Part shown: positions 9,303-20,160 of the stretch, piece after piece
How positions within the stretch are numbered: the stretch's first letter is position 1
How the letters are laid out: each line of letters begins with the position of its first letter
Origin: Agrypnia vestita
Lineage: Eukaryota > Arthropoda > Insecta > Trichoptera > Phryganeidae
Direction of reading: 5' to 3'
DNA: 64,000 nucleotides
Assembly (NCBI GenBank): GCA_016648135.1
Contig: JADDOH010010123.1
Location: forward strand, 1-64,000
Notes under the pieces: model-generated
Told to the model about the DNA's origin: nothing
What the model saw: the letters and a program-made list of their open reading frames with translations, nothing else
Databases searched by the model: none
Position numbers and translations under genes: made by a program

Positions 9303-11275
9303 AGAAACCCGTGTTTCCCTATCCGCCAAGTTTTCTTCACAACCAGATACTACCACCCCCTGGTGGTTATGGTAGCGGATAGCCCTTGGTGTCCCATTGA
9401 AAATGTGCGAGTTTGGTGGGGGTGGCTGTGGGAGTGGGTAAAGGCCGGAAACACTTTGAAACAGATTGTTGCAGAATGGGCCCGCCGACTGTGTCGGCAA
9501 GTCTAGAAGGTTCCGAAAAAATCCGCTCTAAAAAGTTCTGGAAGGAGAAAGTTCTAGAAAATTCACAAAAGTTCTATAAGGTTCCAAACTAAGTGGCGAA
9601 GCGTGCCGGTGAGTCAAGAATGTTTCAGAATGTCCAGTAAAGCTCTATCTGGAATTCTGTATATAAATATTCTGGAAGGGGAGTGTTCTAGAAGATTCCC
9701 GAAAATTCTATAAGGCTCCAAACTAAGAGGTGAGTCGAGAAGGTTCCAGAACTTTTGATAAAGGTCTATAAAATTTTGGTGGTGGAGTGTGTCTGTGATT
9801 CTATAAAGTTCCAGACTGTTCGATAAAGTTCAAGAATTTTCTGGATGGACAACGTTCTAGAAGATTAACGAAAGTTGTATAACGTTCCAAACAGTATGGC
9901 GGAGTGTGTCTATGAGTCTATATGGTTCCAGAATGTTCGATAAAGCTCTAGAAAGTTCTGGAGGAAGAACGTTCTAGAAGATTATTAAAAGTTCTATAAG
10001 GTTCCTAAGTGAGTAGCGGAGTGTGTCGGTATGTCCAGAAGGTTCCAGAACGGTCATGAAGGTTTTCGAATGCTTTAAAAGATTCTGGAAGAAAGTTCAA
10101 AAACATTCTATAAGGTTCCAAACTGAATGGCGGAATGAGCCAGTGAGTCTAGATGTTTCTAGAATGTTCGATAATGCTTTAGAAAATTGTGGAAGGAAAA
10201 GGTTCTTTAAGATTCCCGAAAGTTCTATAAGGTCACAAACTGAGTGGCAAGGTGTGTCAGTGAGTCTAGAATAGAAAGTTCATGATGTTTCTCGAATGCT
10301 TTAGAAGGTTCTGGAAAAAAAACGTTCGAGAAGGTTTTATAAGGTTCCAAACTGACTGGCGGAGTGTGTCGGTGAGCCTAAAAGATTTCAGAACGTTCGA
10401 TATAGCTGTAGAAAGTTCTGGAAGGAGAACATTCTATAATATTCCCAAAAAATCTGTAAGGTTCTAAATTGAGTGCGGAGTGTGTCAGTGAGATAGAAGA
10501 TTCTAGAACGTTCGATAAAGCTCTAGAAAGTTCTGGAAGGAGAACGTTCTAGAAGATTCTTTATTCTTCTAAAGAATGTTCTCTTACGGTCCAAACAATG
10601 TGGCGGAGAGTGACTGTGAGTCTAGAAGGTTCCAGAACGTTCGTGAAGGTTCTCGAATGCTTTAGAAAATTCTAGAAAGACAAAGTTCAAGAAGGTTCTA
10701 AAAGATTCCAAACAGAGTGGCGGAGTGTGTCGGTGAACCTAAAAGGTTCTAAAACGTTCAATTAAGTTCACAAAGTTCACCGAAAGGTCTTTAACGTTCC
10801 AAAGAGTGTGGCGGAGCATGTCTATGAGTCTATATGGTTCCAGAATGTTCGGTAAAGCTCTAAAAATTTCCGAAAAGAGAACGTTCTGGAAGATTCCTAA
10901 AAGTTCTATAAGGTTCCAAACTGAGTGGCTGAGTATTTCGTTGAGTAAGGTTCCAGAACGTTCATTAAAGTTCTCGAATACTTTAGAAGGTTCTGGAAGG
11001 AGAAAGTTTAAAAAGGTTTTATAAGGCTCCAAACCGAGTGGCTGAGTTCATCGGTGAATCTTGAAGTTTCCAGAAGATTAAGAGAAGGTTCTAGAATGCT
11101 CTAGAAATTTCTGGATGGAGAAAGTTTCAGAAAGTTCTATAAGGTTTCAAACTGATTTTCAGAATGTGTCAGCGAGTTTTAAAGGTTCCGGAAAGTTCTA
11201 GAGGGTTCGAGAAAGCTCTAAAAAGTTCTGGAAGGAGAAAGAAAGAGAAACTCGTGAAATCAATATTTGCATTTT
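9303..11275 (+). mobile_element. Helitron-like (HINE/DINE type) element with expanded internal minisatellite
   Basis: The 5' region (9316-9480) contains subterminal inverted repeats CTATCCGC (9319-9326) and GCGGATAG (9375-9382) and a TACCACC hairpin. It matches the start of the second copy at 14312-14470, with the shared block gcgagtttggtgggggtggc. That second copy ends in a Helitron-style hairpin plus CTAG. This first copy lacks that 3' end; its repeat array fades out near 11270. No replicase or helicase coding is seen, so it is non-autonomous. Confidence 0.6.
9495..11265 (+). repeat. ~115-bp tandem repeat rich in heat-shock-element motifs, about 15 units
   Basis: A landmark reading roughly agtggcggagtgtgtcggtg recurs near 9590, 9778, 9893, 10008, 10125, 10240, 10350, 10470, 10595, 10715, 10805, 10920, 11035 and 11150. 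Between landmarks each unit is filled with alternating nGAAn/nTTCn pentamers, for example tctaGAAggTTCcaGAAcg at 10619 and GAAgaTTCtaGAAcgTTC at 10497. These fit the binding consensus of heat shock factor. Small open frames here are by-products. Confidence 0.9.
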
Positions 11276-11523
11276 ATTTGATAACAATTTTGAAATCAAA
11301 CTAATTTTGAAAACGGAATGAGATGAGCTAATGGATTCTAGAAAGTTACGGACGGACAGCGAAATTATTATTATTGGGGATTGGGGATAAGTACCTACAC
11401 TCAAATATTTTCTAAATTTAACGGTGTTGAATTCCAAATAAATATATACATTACTGTGAGCATCATTTGCTATCGTATTTACTCTGCCTATTTTACTTTG
11501 CTTTACTACACAACACCATACAC
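11276..11523. other. Short unassigned spacer
   Basis: Unique-looking AT-rich sequence follows the repeat array. 'gttacggacggacagcgaaat' at 11346-11366 resembles text inside the Helitron-associated regions at 31.2 kb and 60.65 kb. I see no gene. Confidence 0.4.
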
Positions 11524-11531
11524 TTCCATAC

Positions 11532-12459
11532 TAGGGATGGGTATTGAATGGACGGACTAGTTGAAATCAACCGTTGACGTTGCGTCGACGCGTCGACGGT
11601 TTACGTTTATCGCATGGACTAGTTGAATTCGTAGACGGTGGACGGCGGACGCCGTGAACGGTGGACGATTCGAGATTCAACTTCGTGCAAAGCAACGAGC
11701 GAGAGCAAGACAAAACGTCTCCGTTTATTTCTCTCCCATCTCTCGCTGTCGACTTGTAGACGCCATAGACGTCATAGACGGCTCGACGGGTAATTTCATT
11801 TCAACTCTAAAGTACACGACCATAGAGTGCAGATCTGTGTACACGATCTATGACAGAGACTTGAAATTTGAATGCATGCGTAGGGCGAGATAGGCTTAAT
11901 AAGCTATTATCTATTATTTTTTACTTGATTTGTGCGATGTGCACGTGCGACGTTTCGGTGAATTCCCAATTTCGCGCTGAATAAAATAAAACAATTCTGT
12001 TTAATTATTTTATTTTTTATTGAACTATTATTTTACTGCTTACACCTGATATTGCTGTGTATACCTACTTCTTTCTTTATTATATATAGAAAGAAGTATA
12101 TAAAACAATATGTAAAAGCCTATAATGTGCGTAAACAAATAAATAATAAAATATTTCTTTTTACATATAAGCACAAGTAGCGGTTTTACTTTCCCCGAAA
12201 CTATATTCCTTCGAACTTCTTTAAATTTTAAAAATTAACGTCATAAAAATAGCCAACGGTTGAGCCGTCGAGAAGCGTCGCGTTGAACCGTAGACAGTTG
12301 ACCATCGTCCCGATGTTTAGATAGAACGTCCGCGACGTCCGCGTAACGAAGTTGACGCGTCAACTAGTTGACGAATTCAACTAGTTGATCGTCTCGTCGA
12401 TGGATGGACGTGGACGGTCTCGTTTCGTCGACGGTAAATGCGTCGACGACCCATCCCTA
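11532..12459. mobile_element. hAT-type MITE (928 bp) with imperfect 8-bp target duplication
   Basis: Ends are TAGGGATGGGT and ACCCATCCCTA. Flanks TTCCATAC (11524-11531) and TTCGATAC (12460-12467) match at 7 of 8 positions, the length expected for hAT elements. Both subterminal regions carry many copies of gtcgacg and ctagttgaa motifs, typical of transposase-binding clusters. The middle is AT-rich and non-coding; the frames at 11654-11893 and 12377-12589 are read-through of these repeats. Confidence 0.88.
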
Positions 12460-12593
12460 TTCGATACACGCAACACAATACATTTAAACACGGGAAGATT
12501 CTTCTGGTAGAGCGGGAATCTTTCACTTCGCACTGCCGAATTGGAATCTTCAACCTACCAATGCGATAAATTATCACAACCCCATTCAAACCT

Positions 12594-12740
12594 CTTCTTC
12601 TTCTTCTTCTTTTCTTAGATCCTTGATCTGTGTTGACAGGTCAGTCCTGGTCTTGTGACGAGGACGTCCAGCTCTCTCTCCATCTCTTTGGTGGTCTCCC
12701 TGGCGGTCGGCGCCCCTCTAGAATCCCGCGCATCACGACA
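12594..12740 (-). repeat. LINE 3' end with GAA tail (inverted to 13.7 kb copy)
   Basis: Read on the minus strand it matches 13700-13830 closely (ggcgccgaccgccagg, tggacgtcctcgtcac), including the RWRESWT-like C-terminus in the true frame. It ends in a (GAA)n tail at 12594-12612. Typical of RTE-like LINE ends. Confidence 0.75.
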
Positions 12741-13399
12741 GACACAAGTAAATGATATGTATAAATAAGAGCATGAGTTATCAGAATCGAACATATTTGT
12801 GTCCTGACATATTTCACATAGAAACAATTTATAAAAGTATAAACATTGAGAAGAACACAAAAGACAAGAACAGTGGCAATAGAATGGAAAAAGTGAATAT
12901 AATGAAATGGTGATGAATAACATTCTCAGTAAGAAACAAAATTCATTCATGAATTTGGCTTCTTCCGGTTCGGGCGCCTTAGGCGGCAGCCCTATTAGTC
13001 GCTGATCATACATAATGCATTCCATCATTGCTCGGGGAACTGCATACATCCTGGAGCAATTCAAAGTTCCTGACACCCTGATACGGATTCGGATAGCGTC
13101 TGTCTGACACCGAGAATAGTCTTAAAGCCGTTTGTATTAACTTGGATCACAGTTGGCGACGACAGTTTAAATGTGAATCTCGTAAAAGCAGGTACATCTT
13201 ACATATCTCAATAATAATAATTTCTCACAATTCTGAAACCATCTATTAGAGACAGGCTACATTTAAAAAAAATAAAACGACATCGAAATCTTACATACAA
13301 ATAAAAGAGGCTTTGGGTTAGACAATTTAGAAATGTTTGTAATCAAAAAGCCCCTCAACACAAAATCTTATGTAATTAACAACCAAATAAATTTAACGA
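12741..13399. other. No recognised gene
   Basis: Lies between two opposed LINE ends. The 153-codon minus-strand frame here (12615-13076) overlaps the LINE tail and shows no domain. I see nothing further. Confidence 0.45.
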
Positions 13400-13835
13400 A
13401 GAAGTGTAAACTGGACGTAGACAATAAACCCATATAACAGGTTATGTAATTTAAATACAGAATATATAAAACATGCAAAAGACCTATCATGACTAACGGT
13501 ATCAAAGAAAGAACGGATATGGAGAGAACTTAACACCTTCTCAGAATACCGAGATGAAGACTCTAAGACCCATTGCGGGCAAGATCCTCAGAGACAGAGT
13601 ACCCAATGCGAAAATTCGCAGAACCTGCGACATAATGTAGAAGATAATTGTACGATGGAGCATACAGAGAAGGCGTTTCTGGAGTGGAGACAAGACTTCC
13701 CAGAGCCGTGGTGCGCGGGATTCCAGAGGGGCGCCGACCGCCAGGGAGACCACCAAAGAGATGGAGAGAGAGCTGGACGTCCTCGTCACAAGACCAGGAC
13801 TGACCTGTCAATAAAGACAAAGGATCTAACAAGCA
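13400..13835 (+). pseudogene. RTE-like LINE C-terminal remnant
   Basis: Translated across frames it reads YRIYKTCKRPIMTNGIKE, then EMKTLRPIAGKILRDRV, then VRWSIQRRRFWSG and finally the RPP-rich C-terminus, the usual order in RTE-type LINEs after the reverse transcriptase. Stops and shifts break it. The same family is seen at 12594-12740 (minus) and 26345-26670. Confidence 0.75.
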
Positions 13836-14311
13836 TAGTCTTATAGCTAAAAATCATACAGGATAATAAAAAACATAATCTTACCACGACATTGTAAATT
13901 GAAACATCTCGTTTGCGCAACAAATTAAACATATCTAAGGAAAAATATCTCAACAGCTTATCGGATATTATCAGAAAAATTACAGATGAAAAATAAGGAT
14001 TTTTTGTCACAAATCATTTACTTACTTAATTAAAATTCATCTTATAAAACTTAATCATAACTATTATAAAACTTAATCATAACTAAGTATGTAAAAATTG
14101 TATTTTGCATGACACTAGATATCAATAGATTATTTATTAAATTTAATATAATTAAATTTAATAAAGATAAAAAATACCATGCTGGGCCTGAATTGACACC
14201 TTTTCATTATAATTTTGTATGAAAATCTGTATGTTTCCACAAAATTTCTCTTTCTTAAGTAATTGAACTAATTTTATTGCAAATTGCGTATTCTGATTTA
14301 ACCTTACTTAA
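13836..14311. other. AT-rich spacer
   Basis: Contains a short direct repeat 'cttataaaacttaatcataact' (near 14040-14085). No gene seen. Confidence 0.45.
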
Positions 14312-14714
14312 CTTGGTGTTACATCGAAAATATGCGAGTTTGGTGGGGGTGGCTGTGCGTGGGTGGGAGTGGGTGACGAAAATGTGCTTTATAGCACATT
14401 GTTCTGTTATGGGAAGGCCGCAAGTGCTTCAGATTGTTTCAAAATAGGCGCGCCGACTGTGTCGGTGAGTCTAGAAGGTTCCGGGAAAACCTGCTCTAAA
14501 AATTTCTGGAAGGAGAAGGTTCTAGAAAATTCCCGAAAGTTCTATAAAATTCTAAACTGAGTGGCGGAATGTGTCGATGTGTCTAGAAGGTACGTACGAT
14601 AAATTTCTTGAAAGTTCTGGAAGGAGAATGTTCTAGAAGTTTCGCGAAAGTGCTATGACGATCCAAACAGTGTACTAAAAATCAACGCGTGCGAAGCCGC
14701 GCGGGCACAGCTAG
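14312..14714 (+). mobile_element. Helitron-like copy 2 with intact 3' terminus
   Basis: Begins with the same ttggtg...gcgagtttggtgggggtggc segment as 9384-9430, carries about 1.5-2 units of the heat-shock-element-rich repeat, and ends with a GC-rich hairpin (gcgtgcgaagccgcgcg, 14686-14703) followed by CTAG (14711-14714) and T. A hairpin just before CTRR and insertion next to T are Helitron hallmarks. It lacks coding sequence. Confidence 0.75.
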
Positions 14715-16040
14715 TAGGTAAATAAAATACCACAGTTAACCGCGAGTATCATTTGCGCCCTGTACTCATCCACTCATCTTGCCTCTGCTGAATCATCTCA
14801 CACATACCGCGCGACACTCTCACAATATGCGTCACACGCTAACACGAGATGATGCCTGGACGGGTGGGCATTCTCTCCCAAACATTTAACTTAACTTATG
14901 GGGGGGTAAGGTTAATTCGTACAAAAAAAAGGCATGTTTTTGTGATTTTTTTGTAACGACACAGTTAAAATCTCTTTATTAAAACCAATATTACATTAAA
15001 GTATGATATTTGAAGAATATTGTGTAAAATTTTCAAGACGAAATATTAAGAAATACGGCAATGGCAGCAATTATTCGGACGTGTCTCGGAAAAAAGTAGA
15101 ATTGCGGTGTCCATCATAACTTGGTGCTAAATCATCTGAAATCAAAAAATCAAAGTTCATTCGTTAGATAATAGATTTTCCCAGGTAACGCTGGGAGGGT
15201 TTTTTGAAATTTCAATTTTTCAATTTTTTGGAACACTTTGAAGGGAAAAACGCGTTTTTTTGCGAAAAATATCGACTAATTTGTTATTAAAAAATAAAAA
15301 TTAATAACAAATTTGAAAAAAACTCGACAGCGTTTTCGTAAATTATGTACAGAAATAGTATTCAAAATTTCAAAAGGATCGGTGCAGTAGTTTTGAAGTT
15401 ATGATGGACACCGACTTTGAAAACGTGAGATGTGGGGAAAACGATTTAAAGTTTTGCACACTGTAAAATTCAAAATAAAACTCAACACTTATTTTATACT
15501 TACACATAATCGTCGATGCCATGTTCATGAGCTTTCATCATCAGCATCTGTTTGTCCTTGTCTACGCAAAACTCTTCCAATGCAAATAGCACGTCCGGTA
15601 GTCCTCAGGTGAGCGCGTCTCTTAGCTGCCCGAGCAGGTATAGAAAATCAGTATGAGTATCGCTCAAATGTTCATAATTTCGTCAATTTTGCTCCGATTG
15701 ACTTGAAATTTTGACACAATATTCTTACGATGTTATACATTCATTTAAAAAATTAAAAATAAAATGCAAAAAAAAAAAGTTAAAAACCTTACCCCCCCCT
15801 TAACCCGTCAAACTCCTCTTCCAAACACAAGATCTTGCTTCTGTATAAGAGAAACATACCATAGTTGTAATATTAATAAAATTACTGTTGTTTTGAAAAT
15901 TATATGTATGAAAGAATTTATTTACAATAAAAAAAATAAAGATAAATAAATTCTAGCAGTTATATTATATTGAAAAAATTTAATTAGTAGGTAGATATAT
16001 TTTAAAAACAAACAAAAATAATAAATAAGTAAAACTATTG
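14715..16040. other. AT-rich spacer with short inverted repeat
   Basis: 'ggtgtccatcataac' near 15107 and its reverse complement 'gttatgatggacacc' near 15400 form an inverted pair about 0.3 kb apart, perhaps a small MITE. The frames at 15430-15612 and 15764-15949 show no domain. Nothing else recognised. Confidence 0.4.
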
Positions 16041-16043
16041 ATA

Positions 16044-16565
16044 CATAGAGGGTGTCTCATTGCTAGTAGCAAAAACTTTACATGTGAATTTCTGCCTTTA
16101 AAATTTTCAAGCAACCACGACCTGTATAAATAGTTATGGAGATATGCAATATCAAAGTTTTCAGTATCTTTTCGATATTTCTGACTTATTTTTTGTAAAG
16201 TTGAATTATCATTACAGTAACTTTTATCGATTATGAAAAATTCACTTTAATACAAGTCGAATATATAAACCTTGCAAAAAAAAATTTAAATAGATTTTTT
16301 TACAAGGTTTTTATCATTCTATTTGAGTTGTATTGAAGAAAATGTTTTTTTCTTAATCGATATAAGTTACTGTAATGATAATTCAACTTTTTGCAAATTA
16401 AAAAAAAAATTCTTCAGAAATATTTTTTAATAAATTCCAACTTTAATATTGCATATCTTAATAAGTATTGATATTAGGTCATAGTTGGTTGAACATTTTC
16501 TACTCATTATCAAGGCAGGAATCCACCCGTAAAGTTTTTTCTACTAGCTATGAGACACCATGTAT
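16044..16565. mobile_element. Fold-back element, family FB, copy A
   Basis: Both halves are reverse complements around a centre near 16290: the left starts gggtgtctcattgctagtag, the right ends ctactagctatgagacacc. Shared internal blocks are gttatggagatatgcaat, atttctgacttatttttt and cagtaactttatcgatta-like text. The edges have TA. The RNA would form one hairpin of about 240 bp. Non-coding. Confidence 0.88.
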
Positions 16566-17018
16566 AATAAATATAAGTATTAAACAATGCAGAATAGACC
16601 TTTGGGGAGTAATTCATCCAACAATGGACACAAATGGCTGGTAAAGATGGTGATGATATTAAATTGTAATTGAATTACTTAACATAGATTCTTTAAAATG
16701 ACTCGCACGTATTCCACAAGGTTCCAATTAACGCGAACGTAACGTTAAACAAATTAGCTGCCGGCTATAATAACAACGGCCTATTATATTCATTTACAAA
16801 AACACACCGAGTCAATAAAATCCGTAAATGAATGCAAAAACCTACAACATTGAATGAATTAATAAATTTTGTGAGTCGTTATAGTAAATTGTCACACTAC
16901 TGTATGGACATAACTTCGATTTCAATAGACTTGATCAATTAAAATCACTCGTTTAAACACGTATTTACAACCGTTGTAATTGGTTGGGAAAACTGTTGTA
17001 TTAGAAAGAAAAGGGCCA

Positions 17019-17020
<2 letters not shown>

Positions 17021-17049
<29 letters not shown>
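17021..17049. repeat. (AT)n microsatellite
   Basis: About 14 uninterrupted AT units between ordinary sequence. A short minus-strand frame across it is spurious. Confidence 0.9.
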
Positions 17050-17052
<3 letters not shown>

Positions 17053-17129
17053 AGAAGCCTATAGGCTTAAGAACGATTCGCTTTGATTGCTTGAGCACGT
17101 GACATCTCAAATGGAATCCTCACACGCAA

Positions 17130-17900
17130 CACGTCTCAAACAAAATTTTTAAAATCCATTATCTTTCTGCGCAGTATTAGAAACCTTCTTAGCATTAAAC
17201 TCCTAAAAATGGTGTGCTTCGCAATCTGCCAATCAATTATAGAACACGGCATAATTACATGGGGAGGAGCAACTATGAGGCCACTCATCCCAATTATTGC
17301 AACTCAGAAAATTGTCATAAAAGTAATCCTCAATCCGTCAATTTTAACGAGGACAGATGAAATATTCAATAAATGCGATGTATTCGATATAAAACAAACT
17401 TACGCAAATACTACTCTTAAATATACACACAAACACAAAAATACACAGTTTAAACCAACTCATACAATAATTACCACACGCTTAAACAAACTCAATCTAA
17501 AAATCCCAAGGTTACATACGACGTATGGACAAAGGATTTCAAACTATTTTGGACCCAAATTACTTAATTGCTTGCTTGATGAATTAAGGCAACCTGGGCC
17601 AAGCACAATTTACAACCCTAACATAAAATACAAAATAAAACAGTGGATCCGAAACAAGGGGAGAGATAAAATAGACACACTTACCCAAACTGTAACCTCA
17701 TATATGATATATTTTTTATTATGTTACTTTAATGTACAATACTTCATCAAATACAAATAATTATTTTTACTATATAAATTCATATCCATTTTGTATCTAG
17801 ATACTATTGTAAACTCTGCCTGTCTCAACACAGATATTTCTAGTAAGACAGGCAGAGTCCAACCAAAATTTGTATATTCAACCAAAATAGAAATAAAATA
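17130..17900 (+). pseudogene. LINE C-terminal fragment and 3' UTR with conserved hairpin
   Basis: The frame 17209-17760 (183 codons) begins inside a LINE after the reverse transcriptase: QSIIEHGIITWGGA, then KVILNPSILTRTDEIF, then YGQRISNYFGPKLLN and KQWIRNKG. It continues out of a frame starting near 17130. The same family recurs at 54.9-55.6 kb on the minus strand, and its 3' end at 36206-36525. The 3' UTR carries the stem-loop at 17813-17858. 5'-truncated; the clade is not assigned. Confidence 0.85.
17813..17858 (+). ncRNA. LINE 3'-terminal stem-loop, instance 1
   Basis: Stem ACTCTGCCTGTCT pairs with AGACAGGCAGAGT (13 consecutive pairs). Next is a C/A mismatch closing the loop AACACAGATATTTCTAGT. 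Equivalent loops occur at 36413-36458, 54895-54940 (minus), 35149-35185 (minus) and 57492-57529. Likely an RNA element bound by the LINE reverse transcriptase. Confidence 0.75.
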
Positions 17901-17939
17901 AATGGCAGAGATATGCTCCGAAAATTCCCTGGTAAACAC

Positions 17940-18310
17940 CAACCCCTAATTTCCTCAACGGGAACTCACAAATCACAAACACCCGGCACAAGGCGAACAG
18001 AGCAATCGGCTCCCTCCGCCCTATATTCAACAGAACCGGACCAACCTGAAAACAAACTCACACTATACAAATTAATGATACTTCCAACCATCACATATGC
18101 AGCGCCCGCATTTAGCAGCATTCTCAAATCCAAATACAAACAACTATAAGTATTACAAAACAAATCACTCGGAATCATACGCAACACACCACTCAAAACT
18201 TCCAACAAAACACTAAACAAAATTCATAAAATGGACTCAATAAAACAATGTTTCCACAAACTCTCAACACAATTCCTGCACCAATCCTTCTTGTTTAAGA
18301 GTTAAATTAA
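17940..18310 (+). pseudogene. Jockey-like LINE C-terminal fragment
   Basis: Read in shifting frames it gives NGNSQITNTRHKANRAIGSL, KLTLYKLMILPTITYAAPAF, then LQNKSLGIIRNTP, the usual segment after the reverse transcriptase in jockey-type elements. Several frameshifts and a stop at 18147 break it. Confidence 0.7.
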
Positions 18311-18479
18311 CAGTGATGTCCGTGATGTGGGATAGAAAAACAGTGAATTTACACAGAATTATATATCTTAGAGCTTAGAAGCTTTCAGCACACAAAGCTA
18401 TCATAGTGAACTGTCCAAATCCGTTTATAACTCATTTTTAGCACTTTGTGGGTTTGATGCTTTCTGCATAACTACGTCC

Positions 18480-18775
18480 AAATGATGACGACGAATAAGA
18501 GAAAACTTTTATTGGCATCAAAACGCATCAGTGAAGGTAGAAGACCAATTAACCTCTGAATAAAATAAGGAGAGAAGTAAGACAGGACTGTATTCTTTCA
18601 CCAATGCTCTTCAACGTCTGTGCAAAAAGAAATATTTTCGGAAACTCTGTATAAAGCAGAAGAAGGCTGGATAATAAATGGGAAGAAATAAAATGACTTC
18701 ACGGTTTCATTTTCTCAAATTCGTAAAATCCTCCAAATTCTAGCGGATTCCATAGACACTAGCAAGAGCGGTTAA
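18480..18775 (+). pseudogene. LINE reverse transcriptase fragment, part 1 of a split copy
   Basis: In shifting frames it reads like IRREVRQDCILSPMLFNVC followed by a GWIINGK-like stretch, the segment before the YADD box in RTE-type elements. The family match continues beyond the Harbinger insertion at 19780. Many lesions. Confidence 0.65.
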
Positions 18776-18892
18776 GGGTAGGCGCGCACGACGAACTTTT
18801 CGCCGCACAGCGAAAAAACGCTGCGGCATAATGTCGCACCGCAGTGTTGTAACAAAGGGTTTTGAATCGTATTGCGCGCACTTAGGCCCGGT

Positions 18893-19030
18893 TGTTTCAA
18901 GTTCGATCAAAGTAAGCGGTCGATCAAAGCATAGATTTTCACGAAAACGGATCGTCTGATTAGTGGAGAACGTAAAAATCTATGCTTTAAAAGAACGCTT
19001 ACTTTGATCCAACTTGAAACAACCGGCCCT
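18893..19030. mobile_element. Small MITE nested in Harbinger element
   Basis: Ends ggcccggttgtttcaagtt and aacttgaaacaaccggccc are inverted repeats, and inner blocks (gatcaaagtaagcg / cgcttactttgatc) also pair. TTA lies at the right edge and TTA/CTTA at the left, consistent with a 3-bp target duplication. About 138 bp, no coding. Confidence 0.8.
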
Positions 19031-19160
19031 TAGCGGCAAAATAAAATCTGTAACAGCTCGCGCGGCGGTTAGCGGCAAAATAACGCATCTTTTTAAAGTC
19101 TTGACCGCGCGCACTACGCGCTGTTTCGCTGTACCATATAATATTTTATGTGAAATAACA

Positions 19161-19301
19161 ATGGCTACAGGCAATACTTCTGCTGATCTGGATGAAGATT
19201 TTAATATTGAAATGCTAATTACGGAAGTTGAGAGACAACCACAAAGATATAAAGAATATAGTGATAGAAACATTAATACGCATTTTATCCAAACATTGTA
19301 A
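19161..19301 (+). pseudogene. MADF-domain protein N-terminus from Harbinger second gene
   Basis: The frame from ATG 19161 gives 46 residues. The segment FNIEMLITEVERQPQRYKEY followed by SDRN resembles the start of the MADF DNA-binding domain (LI-x-V-x-x-P-x-x-Y...YxxR). Harbinger elements carry such a partner protein for transposase import and DNA binding. It stops after HFIQTL at the deletion junction. The upstream open frame to 19014 is MITE sequence and not part of the gene. Confidence 0.6.
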
Positions 19302-19321
19302 TTGTACAAAATTGTAAATAC

Positions 19322-19552
19322 TTACCTCAAGGTTACAGAAAGTTTCTCTTCCGGTGATATTGCGTCTCTGAATGGAGTATTTTTATATGTGACAGAAGGT
19401 TCAACTAATTTTAAAAGTTCATAAAAACATTCTTTATTCATTCGATAATATTGGAAGAATTTTTCGGGGTAATCTTCACCAAATATTTTAAAGAACTGCC
19501 CGTTTTTCAAATGATCACGAATTAGAGGATGTACCCAGAACCACTGCGAGCT
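19322..19552 (-). pseudogene. Harbinger transposase first-exon fragment
   Basis: Read from about 19552 the frame gives WFWVHPLIRDHLKNGQFF, then YYRMNKECFYELLKLVEPSV, then AISPEEKLSVTLR, the conserved N-terminal part of HARBI1-type transposases. It ends exactly at a good splice donor (AG/GTAAGTATTT on the minus strand, near 19322). The catalytic DDE exons are absent, so no activity is possible. Confidence 0.85.
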
Positions 19553-19779
19553 CTAAGTATGAGAGTGGAAATACAAGTTATTTCTACTAAATCCATTTTC
19601 AAACTGATCAGCGGCATTATTCCATAGTGTGCGCGCCCGCTGTTTATCAATTTTTTCGCCGCACGTCAAAATGTCGCAGGTTTTTTGCCGTGCGGCGAAA
19701 AATCCGTAGTGCGCGTCTAGCATAATGCGACAACAAAAGACCACACGTACGAAACGTGTGGTCTTTTAACTAAATGCAA

Positions 19780-20158
19780 ACAAGACAAAATGCATGGTCG
19801 TTAGCAAACAAAACGAAGCGATTGATTTCTAAATACACTTAGGTAGAATTAGAATCTACCTGGGATTCAGATTAAATGACAACTGGGATCCTTCTACGGA
19901 AATTAACATCGTATAGAGCAAACAGAGCTGCATTCTTCCGGATGAATAAGGTCATGCAGCAAAGACCTGAACATAAATGTACAAATGAGAATATGCGGTG
20001 ATATCTATGTGTTCCCTGTACTTACATTTGGAATGGAAACACGGATAGGTACTCACTGAAATAATGCCAAAGCAAAGTATTTGAGAGTTGGATCAGACGG
20101 CTTTTAAAAATTTGTTGGATTGTCTGTCACTGGTCACAACACTATGGAAGGATCGATA
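19780..20158 (+). pseudogene. LINE fragment, part 2 of a split copy
   Basis: In several frames it yields TKCMVVSKQN, then YLGFRLNDNWDPSTEI, an FGMETR-like stretch and RRLLKICW, matching the RTE-type connection region that follows YADD. It continues part 1 (18480-18775) and is followed after the LTR by part 3 (20690-20885). Confidence 0.65.
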
Positions 20159-20160
20159 AC

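Larger units (their letters stand above)
18778..19723. mobile_element. PIF-Harbinger internal-deletion derivative
   Basis: Approximate inverted ends: GGTAGGCGCGCAC on the left and GTGCGCGTCTAGC on the right, each followed inward by a ttttcgccgcac block. Inside are the 5' parts of the two genes expected in Harbinger elements, a transposase (minus) and a MADF-type protein (plus), facing each other. Their 3' exons are gone. A 138-bp MITE sits at 18893-19030. The 3-bp target duplication could not be fixed. Confidence 0.72.

Noticed and set aside
9102..9500. 132-codon minus-strand frame
   Set aside because: Spans the Penelope palindrome and the Helitron 5' end; no domain and composition follows the repeats.
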